Below are positions 34,131-41,994 of a stretch of DNA of 64,000 bases, one piece after another. The position numbers and the translations under genes are program-made. The stretch comes from Rubrivivax sp. A210 (GTDB lineage: Bacteria; Pseudomonadota; Gammaproteobacteria; Burkholderiales; Burkholderiaceae_C): positions 558,001 to 622,000 of the forward strand of contig NZ_CAJGBN010000012.1 of the NCBI RefSeq assembly GCF_904426505.1, written 5' to 3'. Positions within the stretch are counted from its first letter, which is position 1. Every line of letters starts with the position of its first letter. The notes below the pieces were generated by a model. The model had not been told where the DNA came from, ran no database searches, and saw nothing but the letters and a program-made list of their open reading frames with translations.

Positions 34131-36503
34131 TCAGCGTTTGAAGAGATCCAGGATGCTCTTGCGCTCTTCCTCGTTGGCGGGATCGGGCAGCTTGTCGTCC
34201 AGCCCCAGGCTGCCGACGCCGCGACCCTGGGCGAATTCGTCGAACGACCAATAGGCGCCCGACTGCAACACGCCCTCGGGTGGTTCGATCGCCTGCACCG
34301 GCACATTGCGCAGCGCATGCTGCATGAACTCGATCCAAACCGGCAGCGCGAGGCCGCCGCCGGTTTCGCGGTCGCCCAGCTTGCGCGGGTTGTCGTAGCC
34401 GATCCAGACCACGGCCGTCAGCTTGGGCTGGAAGCCGGCGAACCAGGCGTCCATCGAATCGTTGGTGGTGCCGGTCTTGCCGTAAAGGTCGCCGCGCTTG
34501 AGGGTGGCCTGGGCACGCGCCGCCGTGCCGCTGCGCGCCACTTCCTGCAGCAGCGTGTCCATCACGAAGGCATTGCGCGCGGGCAGCGTGCGCAGGCTGT
34601 CGTCCAGCACCGGCACCTGGGTGCCGAGCAGCACCTTGCCCTTGTTGTCGGTGACACGGGTGATCAGCGTCGGCGCCAGGCGGTAGCCACCGTTGGCGAA
34701 CACGCTGTAGGCCACCGCCATCTGCATGGGCGTCACCGAGCCCGCGCCCAGCGCCATCGTCAGATAGGCCGGGTGTTTGTCGGCCTCGAACCCGAAGTGC
34801 TGGATCCACTCCTGCGCGAAGTCGGTGCCGGTGGCACGCAGCACGCGGATCGAGACCATGTTCTTGGACTTGGCCAGCGCCGTCTGCAGCGCCATCGGCC
34901 CCTCGAACTTGCCGTCGTAGTTCTTGGGCTCCCAGGGCTGGCTGCCGGTCTCGGCGGCGTCGAAGAACAGTGGCGCGTCATTCACCACCGTGGCCGGCGT
35001 GAAACCCTTTTCCAGCGCAGCCGAGTAGATGAAAGGCTTGAAGCTAGAGCCCGGCTGGCGCCACGCCTGGGTGACGTGGTTGAACTTGCTCTTGTTGAAA
35101 TCGAAGCCGCCCACCAGGGCGCGGATGGCGCCGGTGTCGGGCTCCATCGCCACCAGAGCGCCCTCGACCTCAGGCACCTGTGTAAGCGTCCACTCTCCCT
35201 TGGCGCCCCTCATCATGCGCACCACCGCGCCACGGCGGATCTGCTTCTTGGGGCCTGCCTTGTCCGACAGGCCCGAGGCCGCCGGCTTGAGCCCGTCGCC
35301 GACGACGGTGACGCTGTCGCCCGACTGCAGCATGGCCACCACCTTGCGCGGCGAGGCCTCGAGCACGACGGCGGCGCGCAGGTCGTCGTTGTCGGGATGC
35401 TCGGCCAGCGCCTCGGCAACGCGGGCGTCGATCAGCGTCGCGTCGGCCGGCAGGTCGACATAGGCCTCGGGCCCGCGGTAGACCTGGCGCAACTCGAAAT
35501 CCATCAGGCCGCGGCGCAGCGCGCGGTAGGCCACCATCTGGTCGGCCGCATTGACGCTCAGGTAGACATTGAGGCCGCGCGTGTACGTCTCTTCGCCGTA
35601 CTGCGCAAAGACGAGCTGGCGCGCCGTCTCGGCCACGAACTCGGCATGGACGGCGGCGTCTGACTGGGTGCGGTAGCGCAGCACCTGGACCAGGGCCTCG
35701 TCGTGCTGGGCTTCGGTGATGTAGCCGTTCTCGAACATGCGGCCGACGATGTAGCGCTGGCGCTGCGTCGCACGCTTGGGGTTGGCGATGGGGTTGTAGG
35801 CCGACGGCGCCTTGGGCAGGCCGGCCAGCATGGCAGCCTCGGCCACCGTCACGTCCTTGAGCTTCTTGCCGAAATAGATCTCCGCCGCCGAGGCAAAGCC
35901 ATTGGCGCGCTGGCCCAGGTAGATCTGGTTCATGTACAGCTCGAGGATCTGGTCCTTGGCCAGAAGGTTCTCGATCTTGAGCGCGAGCAGGATCTCGTAG
36001 ATCTTGCGCGTGAAGGTCTTTTCGGTCGAAAGGTAAAAGTTGCGCGCGACCTGCATGGTGATGGTCGACGCGCCCTGGCTGCGCGCGTCACGCAGGTTCT
36101 CCAGCGCGGCGCGCGCCACGCCCTTGTAATCGACGCCCCCATGTTGGTAGAAACGCGAATCCTCGGCCGCAAGAACCGCGTCCTTCATGATTTGCGGGAT
36201 CTGCGCAATCGGCGTGAGATTTCTTCTTTCCTCGCCGAATTCACCAAGCTGCACGCCATCGGCCGAGAAAACGCGCAGGGGAAGCTTGGGCCTGTAGTCG
36301 GTCAGGCTACTGATCTCAGGCAGGTTCGGGTAGGCCACCGCAAGCGCCACACCGACCACGAAGAGCAGCGTCAGCACGCCCGCCAGGAGCAGGCCGAAGG
36401 CCCAGAACAGGGCGCGGCTCAGCATGCGCAGGCCCGCCGGCGAAGCAACGTTGGCCGGCTCGGAGGCGGCAGAATGAGGAGGTGCAGGATCGGTAGGGGC
36501 CAT
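34131..36503 (-). CDS. mrcA: Penicillin-binding protein 1A
   Basis: A 790-residue bifunctional peptidoglycan synthase. The N-terminal membrane helix is near residues 32-55. The glycosyltransferase domain contains AAEDSRFYQHGGVDYKG (catalytic Glu), GASTITMQVARN and the KILLALKIE-type segment. The OB-like insert is at about 320-420, and the transpeptidase domain has SSFKPF (SxxK), the SKN triad (AKSKNMVSI) and KTGTTND. The C-terminus is short and charged. The gene converges on cyaY and diverges from the pilM operon, the usual ponA-pilM arrangement. Confidence 0.97.
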   Translation of the reverse strand: MAPTDPAPPHSAASEPANVASPAGLRMLSRALFWAFGLLLAGVLTLLFVVGVALAVAYPNLPEISSLTDYRPKLPLRVFSADGVQLGEFGEERRNLTPIAQIPQIMKDAVLAAEDSRFYQHGGVDYKGVARAALENLRDARSQGASTITMQVARNFYLSTEKTFTRKIYEILLALKIENLLAKDQILELYMNQIYLGQRANGFASAAEIYFGKKLKDVTVAEAAMLAGLPKAPSAYNPIANPKRATQRQRYIVGRMFENGYITEAQHDEALVQVLRYRTQSDAAVHAEFVAETARQLVFAQYGEETYTRGLNVYLSVNAADQMVAYRALRRGLMDFELRQVYRGPEAYVDLPADATLIDARVAEALAEHPDNDDLRAAVVLEASPRKVVAMLQSGDSVTVVGDGLKPAASGLSDKAGPKKQIRRGAVVRMMRGAKGEWTLTQVPEVEGALVAMEPDTGAIRALVGGFDFNKSKFNHVTQAWRQPGSSFKPFIYSAALEKGFTPATVVNDAPLFFDAAETGSQPWEPKNYDGKFEGPMALQTALAKSKNMVSIRVLRATGTDFAQEWIQHFGFEADKHPAYLTMALGAGSVTPMQMAVAYSVFANGGYRLAPTLITRVTDNKGKVLLGTQVPVLDDSLRTLPARNAFVMDTLLQEVARSGTAARAQATLKRGDLYGKTGTTNDSMDAWFAGFQPKLTAVVWIGYDNPRKLGDRETGGGLALPVWIEFMQHALRNVPVQAIEPPEGVLQSGAYWSFDEFAQGRGVGSLGLDDKLPDPANEEERKSILDLFKR

Positions 36504-36530
36504 GAAGAACCCGTCGATCGGGCCGAAAAG

Positions 36531-36536
36531 ATTATA
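36531..36536 (-). promoter_or_regulatory. mrcA -10 box
   Basis: A perfect TATAAT on the minus strand, 27 nt before the mrcA ATG. It gives a predicted leader of about 21 nt. No -35 match is seen at 17 bp. Confidence 0.5.
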
Positions 36537-36675
36537 GGAAGGACCGCAGCCGGGGCCGCCACCGCACTCTGGCGCAAAAAATCGCTTGCGCTGCAGGGTT
36601 TGCGGCTTGTTTCAACTCGGGACATGCGCGTCAGCGATTGGCAACGTACCCTACGTGCCGAAACTGCTTTTTTCT

Positions 36676-36704
36676 TTGTTGCACAAGGGCTTTACTGCTA
36701 GCAT
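36676..36704 (+). promoter_or_regulatory. Possible pilM operon promoter
   Basis: TTGTTG (36676-36681) and TAGCAT (36699-36704) with 17-bp spacing lie in the AT-richer part of the 292-bp mrcA-pilM gap. The leader would be about 85 nt. GGGGAG (36782-36787) then serves as ribosome site for the TTG start of pilM. The rest of the gap shows nothing else I can name. Confidence 0.4.
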
Positions 36705-36795
36705 TGAAGTAACTTCTTAACAAGCTCGGGGCCAGTGTGCGGTGCCCATACGGGTGCTGTGAACTGATCAGCCGCGCGGCGGGGGAGTAGGTAAC

Positions 36796-37875
36796 TTGGG
36801 TTTTCTTGATGCATTGCTGGGCCGCAAGCACCCGCCCATGATCGGGCTCGACGTCAGTTCATCCAGCGTCAAGTTGGTCGAACTCGACCAGACCTCGACG
36901 GGTGAGCTGGTGCTTGAGCGTTTCGCCTACGAACCCTTCGAGAAGGGCTGGATCACCGACGGCCAGATCGAGAAATTCGACGAGGTCGCGGCGGCCGTCA
37001 AGAAGGTCATCGCCAAGAGCGGCACCCGTACCAAGAACGTCGTGATGGCGATGCCGCAGTCAGCGGTCATCACCAAGAAGATCATGCTGCCGGCCGGGCT
37101 GCGCGAAGAAGAGATGGAACTGCAGGTCGAGTCCGAGGCCAACCAGTACATCCCGTTTTCGCTCGACGAGGTCAGCCTCGACTTCTGCGTCATCGGCCCC
37201 AGCGCCACCTCGGCCGGCGATGTCGAGGTACTGATCGCCGCCTCACGCAAGGACCGCGTGCAGGATCGCCAGGGCCTGGCCGAGGCCGCCGGCCTGAAGT
37301 CCACCATCCTCGACATCGAGTCGCACGCCTCGCGCCTGGCCATGAGCCGGGTCGTCTCTGCCCTGCCCAACCAGGGTCGCGACATGCTGGTGGCGCTGTT
37401 CGAGATCGGCGCCGACACCACCAGCCTGAAGGTGCTGCGCGACGACGAGATGCTGTATGACCGCGACCAGGCCTTCGGCGGCTCGCAACTCACGCAACTC
37501 ATCAGCCGCCAGTACGGGTTCTCGTTTGAGGAGGCCGAAGCAAAGAAGCTCTCGGGCGACCTGCCCGAGGACTACGACGCCTCCATCCTGACGCCCTTCG
37601 TCGACAGCCTGTCGCAGGAAATCGGCCGTGCGCTGCAGTACTTCTTCACCAGCACGCCGCACCACAAGGTTCACTACGTGATGCTGGCCGGCGGCACCGC
37701 CACCCTGCCTGGGCTGAAGGAAAGAGTGACCGACCTCACCGGCTTCTCGTCCAACGTGGTCAACCCGTTCGAGAACATGCATCTCGGCTCGGCCGTGCGC
37801 GAAAGCCGCGTGCGGCGCGAAGCACCGGCATATCTCACGGCCTGTGGCCTGGCGATGCGGAGGTTCCCGCAGTGA
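36796..37875 (+). CDS. pilM: Type IV pilus inner-membrane platform protein PilM
   Basis: A 359-residue actin-like ATP-binding cytoplasmic protein that anchors PilN. GLDVSSSSVKLVEL (16-29) is the phosphate-1 loop, and the central EIGADTTSLKVLRDDEMLYDRDQAFGGSQLT is phosphate-2. The start is an unusual TTG; it gives MGFLDALLGRKHPPMIGLD, the conserved PilM N-terminus, and has a GGGGAG ribosome site 8 nt upstream. It is the first gene of pilMNOPQ and overlaps pilN by 4 nt. Confidence 0.96.
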   Translation: MGFLDALLGRKHPPMIGLDVSSSSVKLVELDQTSTGELVLERFAYEPFEKGWITDGQIEKFDEVAAAVKKVIAKSGTRTKNVVMAMPQSAVITKKIMLPAGLREEEMELQVESEANQYIPFSLDEVSLDFCVIGPSATSAGDVEVLIAASRKDRVQDRQGLAEAAGLKSTILDIESHASRLAMSRVVSALPNQGRDMLVALFEIGADTTSLKVLRDDEMLYDRDQAFGGSQLTQLISRQYGFSFEEAEAKKLSGDLPEDYDASILTPFVDSLSQEIGRALQYFFTSTPHHKVHYVMLAGGTATLPGLKERVTDLTGFSSNVVNPFENMHLGSAVRESRVRREAPAYLTACGLAMRRFPQ

Positions 37876-38507
37876 TCCTGATCAACCTGCTGCCGCACCG
37901 CGAAGAAAAGCGCAGGCAACGCAAGCGGTCCTTCTTCATCACGCTGGGTGCCTGCGCCGCCATCGGCGTCGGCATCACGGCCGCCTGGTACCTCGCGCTG
38001 CAACAGATGACGGCGGCGCAGGACGAGCGCAATGCTTTCCTCAAGACCGAGATCGCGCGCCTGGACAATCAGATCAAGGACATCGCGACGCTGCGCACCG
38101 AGATTGAAGCGCTCAAGGCGCGCCAGAAAGCGGTCGAGGATCTGCAGACTGACCGCAACGTGCCGGTACACCTGCTCGACGAACTCGTGCGCCAGACGCC
38201 GGAGGGCGTCTACCTGAACAACATCCGCCAGAACGGCGAGGTGGTCACGGTCAGCGGCGTGGCGCAGACCAATGAGCGTGTCTCGGAGTTCCTGCGCAAC
38301 ACCTTGTACAGCTCGCCCTGGCTTGAGAGGCCCGAGCTGATCGAGATCAAGGCGGCCAACGTCACCGCCGCCAACCGGGAGCAGCGCCGCCTCTACGAGT
38401 TCTCGATGCGCGTCACGCTCAAGCGTCCCCAGAGCGCCGCAGCCGCGGCGACCCCGGCCTCGGGGGCCGCATCGTCGGCGGCCCGGGCCCCCGTGAAGGC
38501 CTCGTGA
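37872..38507 (+). CDS. pilN: Type IV pilus assembly protein PilN
   Basis: A 211-residue bitopic inner-membrane protein. The N-terminal ILINLLPHREEKR (2-14) is the PilM-binding motif. The membrane helix is at about 22-44, followed by a coiled coil (KTEIARLDNQIKDIATLRTEIEALKARQKAVEDL) and a ferredoxin-like domain. The Ala/Ser-rich tail is low complexity. The GTG start overlaps pilM; pilO follows after 7 bp. Confidence 0.95.
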   Translation: MILINLLPHREEKRRQRKRSFFITLGACAAIGVGITAAWYLALQQMTAAQDERNAFLKTEIARLDNQIKDIATLRTEIEALKARQKAVEDLQTDRNVPVHLLDELVRQTPEGVYLNNIRQNGEVVTVSGVAQTNERVSEFLRNTLYSSPWLERPELIEIKAANVTAANREQRRLYEFSMRVTLKRPQSAAAAATPASGAASSAARAPVKAS

Positions 38508-38514
38508 GGTAGGC

Positions 38515-39201
38515 ATGGCCAAGGCATCGACACAGAGTTTCGAGTTGAGCAGCTACTTCGAGAACGCGGCCGGTCAGTTCCGCAATCTCAATCCCAACGA
38601 GCCGGGTCAGTGGCCCGTCCTGCCCAAGACCGTGGCGTGGTTGGGCGCGGTGTTGCTGGCGGTGGTGGCGGGCTGGTTCCTGATGCTGTCCACGGCCACC
38701 GACGAGCTCGACGCCTCGCGGGCCCAAGAGCCCAAGCTCAAGGAAGACTACCGCAGCCGCCTGGCCCAGGCCGTCAACCTGAGCGAGCTGCGCAAGCAAA
38801 AGCTGCTGGTGCAGGAATACGTGACCCAGCTTGAGAAGCAGTTGCCCGGCAAGGCCGAGATGGACGCGCTGCTCTCCGACATCAACCAGGCAGGCCTCGG
38901 CCGCGGCCTGCAGTTCGAGCTGTTCCGGCCCGGCCAGGTGCAGGTCAAGGATTACTACGCCGAGTTGCCGATCGCGATCCGCGTCACCGGCCGCTTCCAC
39001 GACGTAGGCTCCTTCGCCGCCGACGTGGCCAATCTTTCCCGCATCGTGACGCTGCAGAACCTGGCCATCACCCCGCTGCCGGTGCGCGACACCACCGGCA
39101 TACTCGTGATGGAAGCCACCGCGCGCACCTACCGCTACCTCGACGCCTCGGAAGTGTCGGAGCAGAAGAAGGCGGCCAACCCCAAGGCGGCCAAGAAATG
39201 A
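38515..39201 (+). CDS. pilO: Type IV pilus assembly protein PilO
   Basis: A 228-residue bitopic partner of PilN. The membrane helix is near residues 39-60 (VAWLGAVLLAVVAGWFLML), then a coiled coil (RAQEPKLKEDYRSRLAQAVNLSELRKQKLLVQEYVTQLEKQLP). The ferredoxin-like domain holds LFRPGQVQVKDYYAELPIAIRVTGRFHDVGSFAADVANLSRIV, the PilO signature. The Lys-rich tail overlaps pilP by 4 nt. Confidence 0.95.
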   Translation: MAKASTQSFELSSYFENAAGQFRNLNPNEPGQWPVLPKTVAWLGAVLLAVVAGWFLMLSTATDELDASRAQEPKLKEDYRSRLAQAVNLSELRKQKLLVQEYVTQLEKQLPGKAEMDALLSDINQAGLGRGLQFELFRPGQVQVKDYYAELPIAIRVTGRFHDVGSFAADVANLSRIVTLQNLAITPLPVRDTTGILVMEATARTYRYLDASEVSEQKKAANPKAAKK

Positions 39202-39740
39202 GCGCCCTTTCCAACCGCGCCAGCGCCGCTGCCGGCCTCGTCCTGACCGCACTTCTCGCCGCTTGCAGCGCCGACCACGACGAGTTGCGCCAGTGGATGG
39301 AACAGCAGCGCCGCGAGGTCAAGCCCAATATCACGCCGCTGCAGGCACCCAAGAAGTTCGACCCCCAGCCCTATACCTCGGCGCAATCGGTCGATCCCTT
39401 CAGCCTGCAAAAGCTCACCGTCGCGCTCAAGCAGGAGGCGCGGCAACCCAATTCGCTGCTCTCGGCCGAACTCAACCGCCGCAAGGAACCGCTGGAAGCC
39501 TACCCGCTGGACAGCATGGGCATGGTCGGCAGCGTCAGCAAGCAGGGCCAGCCCTTCGCACTGCTGCGCGTGGACAACCTGCTCTACCAGGTCAAGGTCG
39601 GCGACTACCTGGGCCAGAACTACGGCCGCATCACGCGGATTGGCGAGACCGAGATTGCGCTGCGCGAGATCGTGCAGGACGCGGCCGGCGAATGGATCGA
39701 ACGCCCCGCCACCTTGCAGCTCCAGGAGAGGGCGCGATGA
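39198..39740 (+). CDS. pilP: Type IV pilus pilot/lipoprotein PilP
   Basis: A 180-residue inner-membrane lipoprotein that links the PilNO complex to the PilQ secretin. The lipobox is LLAAC near residue 20. The HR-type beta domain has YPLDSMGMVGSVSKQGQPFALLRVDNLLYQVKVGDYLGQNYGRITRI, typical of PilP. The N-terminal linker is Gln/Pro-rich. It overlaps pilQ by 4 nt. Confidence 0.95.
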   Translation: MSALSNRASAAAGLVLTALLAACSADHDELRQWMEQQRREVKPNITPLQAPKKFDPQPYTSAQSVDPFSLQKLTVALKQEARQPNSLLSAELNRRKEPLEAYPLDSMGMVGSVSKQGQPFALLRVDNLLYQVKVGDYLGQNYGRITRIGETEIALREIVQDAAGEWIERPATLQLQERAR

Positions 39741-41941
39741 CCACAAGACAGGAGAAACCGAACATGATCCACTGGAGAGCCGTTGCCGCAGCCGTCTGCG
39801 TCGCCATCGGTGCCGCCGGCGCGCTGGCGCAGCCCGCGGCCGCGCAGGTGCAGAACGCGATCCAGTCGATCACGAGCAGCCAGCAATCGGGCACCGAGGT
39901 CATCCGTGTCGAGATGTCCGCCCCGCTGGCCGCCGTGCCCGCCGGCTTCTCGGTGCAATCGCCCCCACGCATCGCCATCGATCTGCCCGGCGTGGTCAAC
40001 GCCATAGGCCGCAACAACGTCGAGGTTAACCAGGGCAATCTGCGCTCGGTGGTGGTGGCCACGGCTGGCGAGCGCACGCGCCTGGTGCTCAACCTGAAGC
40101 AGGCCTCGGGCTACCGCGCACAGTTGCAGGGCAAGACGCTGCTGCTCATCCTCGACGTCGCCGGCCCCACGCAGGCAGCGACCACGGCGCCCGAAGCCGC
40201 TGCCGCATCGCAGTTCGCGCCGGCCCAGAACACCGCGCCGCTGGCCCTGCGCGAAATCGACTTCCGCCGCGGCCCCGACGGCACGGGCCGCGTCATTGTC
40301 AGCCTGCCCAGCACCCAGGTTGGCGTCGACATCCGCCAGCAGGGCCAGAGCCTGGTGGTCGAATTCCTGCGCTCGACCTTGCCCGAACCGCTGCGCCGCC
40401 GCCTCGACGTCACGGACTTTGGCACCCCGGTGCAGACCGTGTCCACCTTCCAGACCGGCGACCGCGTGCGCATGGTGGTCGAGCCCAGTGGCAACTGGGA
40501 GCACAGTGCCTATCAAAGCGACAACCAGTTCGTGCTCGAGGTGCGGCCGGTCAAGGTCGATCCCAACAAGCTCGTCCAGGGCCCCGGCTTCCAGGGCGAG
40601 AAACTGAGCCTGAACTTCCAGAACATCGAGGTGCGGGCCCTGCTGCAGGTGATCGCCGACTTCACCAACTTCAACGTCGTCACCAGCGACACCGTCACCG
40701 GCACCGTGACGCTGCGCCTGAAGGACGTGCCCTGGGATCAGGCACTGGACATCATCCTGCAGAGCAAGGGTCTGGGCGTGCGCAAGAACGGCAACGTGCT
40801 GTGGATCGCGCCCAAGGACGAACTGGCCTCGAAGGAGCAGGTCGACCTCGAATCGAAGAAGAAGATTGCCGACCTGGAGCCGACGCGCACGCAGTCGTTC
40901 CAGCTCAACTACACCAAGGCCGAGGACGTGGCCAAGCAGCTCACTGCCCAGGCAGCCGGCCAGCTTGGCGGCACCGTGGGCAGCACCACATCGCGCATGC
41001 TCAGCCCGCGCGGCAGCGTGATCTTCGAGCCGCGCACCAACCAGCTCTTCGTCACCGACATCCCGAGCAAGCTCGAGGAAGTGCAGTCGCTGATCTCCAA
41101 GATCGACATCCCGGTGCGCCAGGTGCAGATCGAGGCGCGCATCGTCGAGGCCGACGACACCTTCGGCCGCGCCCTCGGCGTCAAGCTCGGTGGCGCCGAC
41201 CTGCGCGGCGCCCGCGGTGGCACGCCGGGCTACAGCGTGGGCGGCGACAACCGTGTGGCCTTCGGCGGCAATTACGCCGCCATCGGCGCGCAGACCGGCC
41301 AGACCGGCACGGCGGCCACCATACCGTCGGCCACCGACCAGCAGTTCGTCAACCTGCCGGCCAATACCGCGGCACTGGGAGCCAACGCCGCCACCTTCGC
41401 GCTGTCGCTGTTCGGCGCCACCGCGAACCGATTCCTCAACCTTGAGCTGTCGGCCCTGGAATCCGAAGGCAAGGGCACGGTCATCTCCAGCCCACGCGTG
41501 ATCACCGCCGACCAGAAGAAGGCCAGCATCGAGCAAGGTGTCGAGATCCCGTACCAGCAGGCCACCTCCAGCGGCGCCACTTCGGTGTCGTTCAAGAAGG
41601 CCAGCCTGCGCCTGGAAGTGACGCCGCAGATCACGCCCGAAGGCAATGTGATCCTGACGCTGGAAGTCAGCAACGACAGCCGCGGCGACCCCTCACCGGC
41701 CGGCCCGGCGATCAACACCAAGAAGGTCAACACCGAAGTGCTGGTCGAGAACGGCGGCACGGTCGTGATCGGCGGCATCTTCACGCAGAACGACCGCACC
41801 ACCATCAACAAGGTGCCGCTGCTGGGGGACATCCCGGTGGTCGGCTATTTGTTCCAGAACCGCGTGAAGAGCACGTCCAAGACCGAGTTGCTCGTCTTCA
41901 TCACCCCCAAGATCGTGACCGACCGCCAGGCAGCACGCTGA
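39737..41941 (+). CDS. pilQ: Type IV pilus secretin PilQ
   Basis: The 734-residue outer-membrane channel for the pilus. The signal peptide follows the ATG at 39737; a second in-frame ATG at 39764 (MIHWRAVAA) also has a good ribosome site. Two AMIN domains (about 45-150 and 170-280) bind peptidoglycan. The N0 STN domain is GEKLSLNFQNIEVRALLQVIADFTNFNVV; the secretin core has VPLLGDIPVVGYLFQNR and ends LLVFITPKIV. The neighbouring gene is a large Ig-like lipoprotein in place of the usual direct aroK. Confidence 0.97.
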   Translation: MTTRQEKPNMIHWRAVAAAVCVAIGAAGALAQPAAAQVQNAIQSITSSQQSGTEVIRVEMSAPLAAVPAGFSVQSPPRIAIDLPGVVNAIGRNNVEVNQGNLRSVVVATAGERTRLVLNLKQASGYRAQLQGKTLLLILDVAGPTQAATTAPEAAAASQFAPAQNTAPLALREIDFRRGPDGTGRVIVSLPSTQVGVDIRQQGQSLVVEFLRSTLPEPLRRRLDVTDFGTPVQTVSTFQTGDRVRMVVEPSGNWEHSAYQSDNQFVLEVRPVKVDPNKLVQGPGFQGEKLSLNFQNIEVRALLQVIADFTNFNVVTSDTVTGTVTLRLKDVPWDQALDIILQSKGLGVRKNGNVLWIAPKDELASKEQVDLESKKKIADLEPTRTQSFQLNYTKAEDVAKQLTAQAAGQLGGTVGSTTSRMLSPRGSVIFEPRTNQLFVTDIPSKLEEVQSLISKIDIPVRQVQIEARIVEADDTFGRALGVKLGGADLRGARGGTPGYSVGGDNRVAFGGNYAAIGAQTGQTGTAATIPSATDQQFVNLPANTAALGANAATFALSLFGATANRFLNLELSALESEGKGTVISSPRVITADQKKASIEQGVEIPYQQATSSGATSVSFKKASLRLEVTPQITPEGNVILTLEVSNDSRGDPSPAGPAINTKKVNTEVLVENGGTVVIGGIFTQNDRTTINKVPLLGDIPVVGYLFQNRVKSTSKTELLVFITPKIVTDRQAAR

Positions 41942-41994
41942 GCCAGCGCGCAGGCGCACCGCACCGGCCCACGCACCGTTCCAGGAACTCGCCC